Shown here in pieces: positions 7,088 to 11,325 of a DNA stretch of 11,325 nt; position 1 is the first letter of the stretch, and every line of letters begins with the position of its first letter. This DNA comes from Caldifarciminota bacterium (GTDB lineage Bacteria > Hydrothermota > Hydrothermia > B15-G9), in contig JAMOPK010000243.1 of the NCBI GenBank assembly GCA_027064565.1, forward strand, positions 1-11,325, read 5' to 3'. A model generated the notes under the pieces. The model saw only the letters and a list, made by a program, of their open reading frames with translations. It had not been told where the DNA came from and did not search any database. The translations under genes were made by a program, and so were the position numbers.

Positions 7088-8511
7088 TATCGACCGTCCT
7101 TTACATCGCACTCACTCTGACTTTCAAAACTTACACCGTCCGCTATTCCATGCTCAGGTCCTGGAATCTGGTCACCGTCGATGAGATCGCCTCGACTTTC
7201 GGCTTTGACTACAATTTTGCCTCCCGCGGGGTGGTGCTGTCCGACGCTCAGGGCAACCTACTGACGATCGACACGGTCACATCTACCGCAAAGGTCAGGG
7301 GGCAGAGCGTCAAATTGCCCGTGATGCTGAAACGAAAGGACATGAAGCGGCTGGCCATTCCCGCCGATTTCTGGGCGCAGTTCATGCGAATCCTCTGGAA
7401 AAAGCAAAACCGCTACATCTACTGGGACGTCCTGAACCACTACTTTTTCGAGACCCCTTATGCGCCAAGCATCAAACAGTTCCTGATAACGCACAAATCA
7501 GACACCCTCGTTGTGAAGATCAGCCACGAGAGAGGGTTGCTTCCAAAGATTTTCGTGTCCCGTGACACCATCAAAATCTGGATAAAGTCCGGATTCTACG
7601 CCGGCCCGTGCTGGATCGAGGGGGACGGGAAAATCTATGAGTTTGCCAGAATAAAGCATTCAAAAGCAGGTGTGGCCTTCAAGTTCCGATTCCTGCGTGA
7701 CGTGGGCTACAGGATGGGAAGGTTCAACGACACGCTCTCCGTTGTGAAGTTCTATCCTGAAAGCCGAAAGAGGAGCGGTTCCAGGGCATCGAACGTCGCC
7801 GGGGTTCGCAGGAGCAGCACCGCTCACACCCGGCCGATAAAGGTCATCGTGATAGACCCGGGCCACGGCGGCAAGGACCCCGGCGCCATAGGCAGGCGCG
7901 GGACAAAAGAGAAAGACATCGTCCTTGCGATCGCCAAAAAGCTGAAAAAGGAACTCGAAAAGCGGGGATTCAAGGTCATATTGACCCGATCGCGGGACAA
8001 ATACCTGTCCCTGAATGAGCGGACGGAGATCGCCAACAACGCCAATGCAGACCTTTTCATTTCCATCCACTGCAACTGGAGCAGGAGCCGCGTGGCAAGC
8101 GGCACGGAGGTCTATTTCCTTTCGACCGCAAAAACCACGTGGGAGCGGGTGGTGGCAATGCGGGAGAACGCATCTTTCACCAAATACAACGGGAATGGAC
8201 ACAAAAAACTCGATCCGATAGACGATATCCTGCTGGATATGGCGCAGACCGAGTTCCTTCAGGAATCCGAAGACCTTGCGGGATTCATCCAGAACGGGAT
8301 AGTCTCAAGGACCGGGCTTTTGAACCGCGGGGTCAGGCAGGCCGGTTTTTACGTCCTTTACGGCGTTTTCATGCCCGCGGTGCTCGTCGAGACCGCCTTT
8401 CTGTCCAACCCGGAAGAGGAGCGCAAGCTCAGGTCGTCGGATTTCCAGTGGAAGATAGCGCGTGGCATTGCGGATGGGGTGGTGCGGTTCAAATCGGCTT
8501 ACAGGAGGTGA
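7084..8511 (+). CDS. N-acetylmuramoyl-L-alanine amidase (Amidase_3) with N-terminal beta domains
   Basis: A zinc hydrolase cleaving the bond between N-acetylmuramic acid and the peptide stem in the periplasm. It has 475 residues. The N-terminus (1 to about 16) is hydrophobic and could be a signal peptide, although it lacks a positively charged n-region. Residues about 20-128 look like a copper-amine-oxidase-N-type domain. About 130-225 is a beta-rich, AMIN-like segment that would target the septum or cell wall, and 226-252 is a basic Ser/Arg linker. The catalytic domain (253-473) has the zinc ligands His261 (IDPGHGGKDPGA), Glu276 (GTKEKD) and His329 (SIHCNWS), and the catalytic Glu436 in VETAFLSNPEE. 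The ATG overlaps the smpB stop (ATGA) with a weak AAAGGG upstream, so it relies on coupling. It is followed 4 nt later by murI. Confidence 0.92.
   Translation: MISTVLYIALTLTFKTYTVRYSMLRSWNLVTVDEIASTFGFDYNFASRGVVLSDAQGNLLTIDTVTSTAKVRGQSVKLPVMLKRKDMKRLAIPADFWAQFMRILWKKQNRYIYWDVLNHYFFETPYAPSIKQFLITHKSDTLVVKISHERGLLPKIFVSRDTIKIWIKSGFYAGPCWIEGDGKIYEFARIKHSKAGVAFKFRFLRDVGYRMGRFNDTLSVVKFYPESRKRSGSRASNVAGVRRSSTAHTRPIKVIVIDPGHGGKDPGAIGRRGTKEKDIVLAIAKKLKKELEKRGFKVILTRSRDKYLSLNERTEIANNANADLFISIHCNWSRSRVASGTEVYFLSTAKTTWERVVAMRENASFTKYNGNGHKKLDPIDDILLDMAQTEFLQESEDLAGFIQNGIVSRTGLLNRGVRQAGFYVLYGVFMPAVLVETAFLSNPEEERKLRSSDFQWKIARGIADGVVRFKSAYRR
8503..8508 (+). promoter_or_regulatory. Shine-Dalgarno site fixing the GTG start of murI
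   Basis: AGGAGG lies 7 nt before GTG at 8516 and overlaps the end of the amidase gene. It supports the GTG start over the in-frame ATG at 8462, which has no ribosome site and would add 18 residues without family counterpart inside the amidase gene. Confidence 0.85.
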
Positions 8512-8515
8512 ACGG

Positions 8516-9310
8516 GTGACAGAAACCGGAAATCCCGTGATAGGAGTGTTCGATTCAGGCCTCGGCGGACTCACCGTCGTCCGTGAGCTGAGGCGCCAGA
8601 TACCGTCAAGTTCGATAATTTACCTTGGAGACACCGCCCGTGTTCCTTACGGGACAAAATCCGAGTCAACGATACGCCGTTTTGCCGTTGAAGACACCGA
8701 GTTTCTGCTCAGGCGCGGCGTTGACCTGCTCGTCATAGCTTGCCACACGGTTTCAAGCGTTGCCTCCGACTACCTGAAAGCGCTGCATCCGGAACTGAAG
8801 ATTCTGAGCGTGCTGGAGCCGAGCGTCGAGGCAGCGGTCAGTGTCACGAAGGACAGGAAAATCGGCATCATCGGCACCACCGCAACGGTCAGGAGCGGAA
8901 AACACAGGAGCGAAATCCTGAAACATGGGGATTTTGACGTAGTGGAAAAGCCATGTCCCCTTTTCGTGCCGCTTGTTGAAGAAGGCCTTATCGACGGAAC
9001 CATCCCCGAACTGGTGGCGAAGATGTATCTGGAAGGCCTCAAGGGCCGCATCGACACCCTCGTGCTTGCATGCACCCATTACCCTCTCCTTAAGCCCATC
9101 ATTCGCAGGGTGATGGGAGAAAACGTGGCACTTGTTGACCCATCTGAGGAGGTGGCAAAAAAAGTCGCCCAGCTCCTCCCGACGCCAGGCGATAAGAAGG
9201 GACAACTGCAGGTCTATCTGACGGATATCCCTCCGGGCTACCTCGGGCTCATCGAGCGGTTTTTAGGCGAGCCGCCGGACTCCATCGTCAAAGTCAGCGT
9301 CTTCGAATAA
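8516..9310 (+). CDS. murI: Glutamate racemase MurI, with Cys-His-Thr in place of Cys-Asn-Thr
   Basis: Interconverts L- and D-glutamate to supply the D-Glu of peptidoglycan, in the cytoplasm. From the GTG start it is 264 residues, the usual length. Family motifs are GVFDSGLGGLTVV (10-22, with Asp13 and Ser14), GDTARVPYGTKS (38-49), the first catalytic cysteine in IACHTVSS (Cys76), a PLFVPLVEEG block (about 148-157) and the second catalytic cysteine in LACTHYPLL (Cys186, His188). The first signature is normally ACNT, and Asn77 is replaced by His here, encoded by CAC at 8744-8746. The fold is otherwise intact, so racemase activity remains likely, but substrate handling may differ. It is the last gene of the operon and ends 1 nt from the convergent patatin gene. 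A loss of Asn alone does not make it another racemase family; aspartate racemases have different signatures. Confidence 0.93.
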   Translation: MTETGNPVIGVFDSGLGGLTVVRELRRQIPSSSIIYLGDTARVPYGTKSESTIRRFAVEDTEFLLRRGVDLLVIACHTVSSVASDYLKALHPELKILSVLEPSVEAAVSVTKDRKIGIIGTTATVRSGKHRSEILKHGDFDVVEKPCPLFVPLVEEGLIDGTIPELVAKMYLEGLKGRIDTLVLACTHYPLLKPIIRRVMGENVALVDPSEEVAKKVAQLLPTPGDKKGQLQVYLTDIPPGYLGLIERFLGEPPDSIVKVSVFE

Positions 9311-9311
9311 A

Positions 9312-10262
9312 TCACATTGCCGGCCGCTCAGGGTAAAATCTCATGAACTCGCTGAAGTCTATCTCCATGCCGCTTACCTTTTCCCTGAATTTTTTAACAA
9401 GGAAATGGGTGGCTTTCTGGACATCCTTGAGCTGTTCGGCCTTCTGACGAGCCGCGGAATAACCGCGGTCGTAGGCCTCATCAAGACGGTCGAACTCATA
9501 CCATTCCATATCACTAACTCCGGCCTTGATGACGACATCGGCAAGGAGCAGCTCAAGTCCGTTGAGCCGTTCGGAGGTTATGCTATCGATTCGAAGCAGT
9601 ATCTCGAAAGCGGTCCTGAAGTTATTGTGCGGCCGAATGCCCTTGCTGATATCCACTGCTATGACAACGTCCGCGCCCATGGCCATCGCCGGGAGCACCG
9701 GGACCTTCTGAGTAGCACCGCCATCAACGAGCACCATATCGTCCAGCGGCACGGGCGGGAAGATGCCCGGGATGGAACCCGTGGCCTGAACTGCTGTCCT
9801 GAGACTCCCTCCGACTATCACGATGTCACGCCCTGTCACCAGATCAGTGGCAACGTAACCCGTTTTGATAGGCAAACTTTCGATGTCGATGTCGGGCAAA
9901 AGGTCGGATACGGCGCCGGCGATCAGCTCGTCAGAGATGAGGGAACGGTTGACGAACCCTTTGGCCACCATAAAGGTCTCACGCACCGAATGCGCAGCTT
10001 TTTTGATACGTGAAGCCTCTTTTTCAACTGAAAAATCTTCGATCTTGAGACTTTTATATTTTTTGGATTCGAGCAGACCTTTAACCTTATCCACAACATT
10101 GTCCACCGAGCCGTAGTGGGCGTAAAGTGCAGCGACAAAGCCGCCAGCACTTGTGCCAACGATGAAATCAAACTTTACACCAAGCTCCTCAAGTGCTTTG
10201 ATGACTCCAAGGTGTGCCCCGCCTCTGGCACCACCGCCTCCAAGTGCAAGTCCTATCTTCAT
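9312..10262 (-). CDS. Patatin-like phospholipase (RssA/YlbK-type serine hydrolase)
   Basis: A cytoplasmic or membrane-associated acyl hydrolase, 316 residues from the chosen start. The patatin catalytic dyad is visible: the oxyanion Gly-rich loop GGGGARGGAHLGV (8-20), the nucleophile Ser38 in GTSAGG (36-41), and Asp180 in LVDGGA (178-183). The substrate is not predictable; phospholipids or acyl esters are usual for this family. The ATG at 10262 is chosen because GGGAGG (10272-10277) precedes it and the catalytic core begins two residues later. The longer in-frame reading from 10385 lacks a ribosome site and runs over the promoter. It is probably transcribed alone. It converges with murI with a 1-nt gap and no terminator between them. 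Confidence 0.93.
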   Translation of the reverse strand: MKIGLALGGGGARGGAHLGVIKALEELGVKFDFIVGTSAGGFVAALYAHYGSVDNVVDKVKGLLESKKYKSLKIEDFSVEKEASRIKKAAHSVRETFMVAKGFVNRSLISDELIAGAVSDLLPDIDIESLPIKTGYVATDLVTGRDIVIVGGSLRTAVQATGSIPGIFPPVPLDDMVLVDGGATQKVPVLPAMAMGADVVIAVDISKGIRPHNNFRTAFEILLRIDSITSERLNGLELLLADVVIKAGVSDMEWYEFDRLDEAYDRGYSAARQKAEQLKDVQKATHFLVKKFREKVSGMEIDFSEFMRFYPERPAM

Positions 10263-10296
10263 AGTCAAAACCTCCCAATAAGTAATCTGGAAAGAA

Positions 10297-10325
10297 AATG
10301 TATTGGAATCTACCAAAATTTTCAA
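10297..10325 (-). promoter_or_regulatory. Sigma70-type promoter of the patatin-like gene
   Basis: On the minus strand, TTGAAA (10320-10325) is followed after exactly 17 nt by TACATT (10297-10302). Initiation at about 10290 leaves a short AT-rich leader with GGGAGG before the ATG at 10262. The local AT-richness contrasts with the surrounding coding DNA and supports a promoter. Confidence 0.72.
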
Positions 10326-10417
10326 CAAAAAGCAAAAAGTCTCACGCCCTGACCGGATAGCCAATAGCCGGTTCGAGACCATCACCTATTGTGGCAATCA
10401 GATGGGATGACTTTGAT

Positions 10418-10436
10418 GTCGGGCGAGACGCCCGAC
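10418..10436. repeat. Perfect inverted repeat (hairpin) at the head of the 17-bp array
   Basis: GTCGGGCG (10418-10425), a 3-nt AGA spacer and CGCCCGAC (10429-10436) form an exact 8-bp stem. The right arm is also part of the first 17-bp repeat unit, so the array seems to begin at the hairpin. There is no T-run on either side, so it is not a typical intrinsic terminator, although it could stop or stabilise the argS-thioesterase transcript. Confidence 0.85.
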
Positions 10437-10540
10437 CCACAAAGACGCCCGACCCACAAGGACACCCGACCCACCATAACACCAAACCTACAACCATGCT
10501 CAACCCACAAGGACATCCAACCTACCATGACACCATCCAC
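10424..10540. repeat. Degenerate tandem repeat, about seven units of 17 bp
   Basis: Units begin at 10424, 10441, 10458, 10475, 10492, 10509 and 10526; the last is 15 bp. The best-preserved ones read AAAGACGCCCGACCCAC and AAGGACACCCGACCCAC. Later units keep the CC-AC-C(C/T)AC ending. Units 3 and 6, and 4 and 7, are more alike than neighbours, which suggests a second-order period of 51 bp. There are no spacers, so it is not a CRISPR array. Confidence 0.8.
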
Positions 10541-10605
10541 CGGTTTCTGTTCTATACTCCCCTGAGAGAGCAGTCAAAGTGAAAGGTGGAAAATACAAAA
10601 CATCA

Positions 10606-10647
10606 GGTGGGACGGCAACATCGGTGGGATGGCCGTCCCCGGCCGTC
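10606..10647. repeat. 17-bp-period repeat pair in opposite orientation with inverted arm
   Basis: GGTGGGACGGC (10606-10616) recurs with one mismatch as GGTGGGATGGC at 10623-10633, exactly 17 bp on. GGGACGGC (10609-10616) also pairs with GCCGTCCC (10632-10639). GGCCGTC is repeated at 10631-10637 and 10641-10647. The motif GTGGG(A/T)CGG is shared with the reverse complement of the array at 10424-10540, which suggests a related element in inverted orientation. Confidence 0.6.
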
Positions 10648-10711
10648 AATGCCTGCTCAAAATTCAGGGAATAACTGGATTGAAAACCCGGCGGAATTTT
10701 TGAGCTACCGC

Positions 10712-10731
10712 TGACCACAGGTGACCACAGG
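10712..10731. repeat. Exact 10-bp tandem duplication
   Basis: TGACCACAGG occurs twice back to back (10712-10721, 10722-10731), 16 nt past the stop of the thioesterase gene on the minus strand. This could be a slippage event; nothing else is evident. Confidence 0.7.
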
Positions 10732-10746
10732 CACTCATCCCGGAGA

Positions 10747-11169
10747 TCACTTCCCACAAGCACAGTGAGCTTTCAGCACTCGAAAGTATCCGTCAGGGAT
10801 TCGGGCGACCTTGAACGCCCTGTTGACGCAGATGTGGTGGGATTCGCCTTCCGCCAGAAGCGTCCAGTCGCTGGCACGGAAGACCTCGTATCTGATGCTC
10901 AGCTTGCGGCTTTTGACCTCCACAAGCCTCGTCCTCACAACTACTTCCTCGTCATACACGGCCGGAAGGATGTATCTCGCCTTAACGTCAACCACCGTGA
11001 AATAGTAGCCGTTGCGCTCAATCTCGCTGTAAGGGACGCCGATCTGGCGCATGAAATCCGAACGCCCCTCCTCGAACCAGACGATGTAAGTGGAATGGTG
11101 GACGATGCCCATGGCGTCGGTCTCGGCGTATCTCACCCGAAACCTCGTATCGGTGTAGAAATCGCCCAT
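10747..11169 (-). CDS. YbgC/FadM-type acyl-CoA thioesterase (hotdog fold)
   Basis: A 140-residue single-domain hotdog thioesterase hydrolysing acyl-CoA in the cytoplasm. The N-terminal family motif is RVRYAETDAMGIVHHSTYIVW (positions 11-31, shown as its key part), with Asp18 as the expected active-site aspartate, followed by FEEGRSDFM (32-40). The remainder is the expected beta-sheet. The ATG at 11169 is 3 nt past the argS stop, with AAGGA at about 11178-11183 inside argS, so the two genes are co-transcribed. In proteobacteria such thioesterases sit with tol-pal genes, but here it does not. The last residues contain CACGK, which has no known function. The precise substrate (acyl-CoA or 4-hydroxybenzoyl-CoA-like) is not inferable. 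Confidence 0.88.
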   Translation of the reverse strand: MGDFYTDTRFRVRYAETDAMGIVHHSTYIVWFEEGRSDFMRQIGVPYSEIERNGYYFTVVDVKARYILPAVYDEEVVVRTRLVEVKSRKLSIRYEVFRASDWTLLAEGESHHICVNRAFKVARIPDGYFRVLKAHCACGK

Positions 11170-11172
11170 TTC

Positions 11173-11325
11173 TTACATCCTTGTTGGCGCCGAGACGCCT
11201 ATCAGCTCAAGGCCGTTCCTGACAACCACCCAAACGGCCTCGGAAAGGTAAAGCCTTGCACCGGAAAGCGCCTTATCGTCGGGATCGACGATGCGGTGCT
11301 TCTGGTAGTAGTTGTGATAGGTGCC
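11173..11325 (-). CDS. argS: Arginyl-tRNA synthetase, C-terminal end only
   Basis: The last 50 residues of a class I aminoacyl-tRNA synthetase that charges tRNA-Arg, open at the right window edge. The DALR-type anticodon-binding domain is recognised from F/Y-H-x-Y-Y (HNYY), a RIVDPDD segment, ARLYLSEAVWVVVRNGLELIGV and the family terminal motif SAPTRM (SAPERM in most members). It ends in TAA (11173-11175). It lies directly upstream of the YbgC-type thioesterase with a 3-nt gap, so they form an operon. Identification rests on the C-terminus only; the catalytic HIGH/KMSKS domain is outside the window. Confidence 0.85.
   Translation of the reverse strand, partial: GTYHNYYQKHRIVDPDDKALSGARLYLSEAVWVVVRNGLELIGVSAPTRM

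Larger units (their letters stand above)
10326..10746. other. Gene-free repeat-bearing intergenic region
   Basis: About 420 nt upstream of the patatin promoter and downstream of the thioesterase stop hold no supportable gene. They contain a perfect 19-nt hairpin, a degenerate tandem array with 17-bp period, a second pair of 17-bp-spaced repeats in opposite orientation, and a 10-bp tandem duplication. Short open frames across it (10391-10582 plus, 10500-10763 minus) are read through repeats, so they look non-coding. Confidence 0.7.

Noticed and set aside
7660..8202. 180-aa minus-strand frame opposite the amidase
   Set aside because: It is antisense to the catalytic domain with all zinc ligands, and has no domain or ribosome site.
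8462..8515. Upstream ATG start of murI
   Set aside because: No ribosome site, and the added residues have no family counterpart; GTG at 8516 has AGGAGG at the right spacing.
9405..10013. 202-aa plus-strand frame opposite the patatin gene
   Set aside because: It is antisense to the patatin catalytic core, with no recognisable domain.
10263..10385. 41-residue N-terminal extension of the patatin-like protein
   Set aside because: It runs over the predicted promoter and has no ribosome site; the core begins at the ATG at 10262.
10424..10540. CRISPR array
   Set aside because: 17-bp units abut with no spacers and are too short and degenerate; no cas gene is present.
10391..10763. Small open frames across the repeats (63 and 87 aa)
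   Set aside because: They are translations of tandem repeats and low-complexity sequence with no ribosome site and no domain.

Overview
The window comes from a bacterium that probably fixes CO2 by the reductive (reverse) TCA cycle. The main evidence is a minus-strand operon encoding aconitase and both subunits of the two-subunit ATP-citrate lyase. The remaining genes are ordinary bacterial ones: SmpB, a cell-wall amidase, glutamate racemase and arginyl-tRNA synthetase. A PorV/PorQ-like outer-membrane beta-barrel protein indicates a diderm, perhaps in or near the Fibrobacterota-Chlorobiota-Bacteroidota group or an adjacent candidate phylum. That placement is inference. No rRNA, tRNA, CRISPR array, insertion sequence or phage gene was seen.

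Layout. (1) Positions 1-4616, minus strand: acn-aclB-aclA, tightly packed, with aclA cut by the left window edge. It has a sigma70-like promoter near 4675-4704. (2) 4801-5493, minus strand: a small cysteine-free ArsR-family regulator and an SPW-repeat membrane protein. A strong promoter sits almost on top of the regulator's start codon, so the transcript is probably leaderless, and a clear intrinsic terminator follows. (3) 5708-9310, plus strand: a four-gene operon of PorV-like protein, smpB, N-acetylmuramoyl-L-alanine amidase and murI, with two ATGA overlaps and one 4-nt gap, behind an extended -10 promoter. (4) 9312-10325, minus strand: a patatin-like phospholipase with its own promoter, ending 1 nt from the end of murI. 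(5) 10326-10746: a gene-free stretch with a perfect hairpin and degenerate 17-bp tandem repeats, plus a related 17-bp-period pair in the opposite orientation. (6) 10747-11325, minus strand: the 3' end of argS followed 3 nt later by a YbgC-type thioesterase.

How the genes work together. In the reductive cycle aconitase turns isocitrate into citrate, and AclA/AclB cleave citrate with ATP and CoA to acetyl-CoA and oxaloacetate. Co-transcription would match supply to cleavage. The plus-strand operon joins ribosome rescue (SmpB) with D-glutamate supply (MurI), septal or remodelling peptidoglycan hydrolysis (amidase) and an outer-membrane barrel, which is largely an envelope-biogenesis theme. The least conventional items are the leaderless ArsR/SPW unit, the Cys-His-Thr variant of the MurI catalytic motif, and the 17-bp intergenic repeat system.
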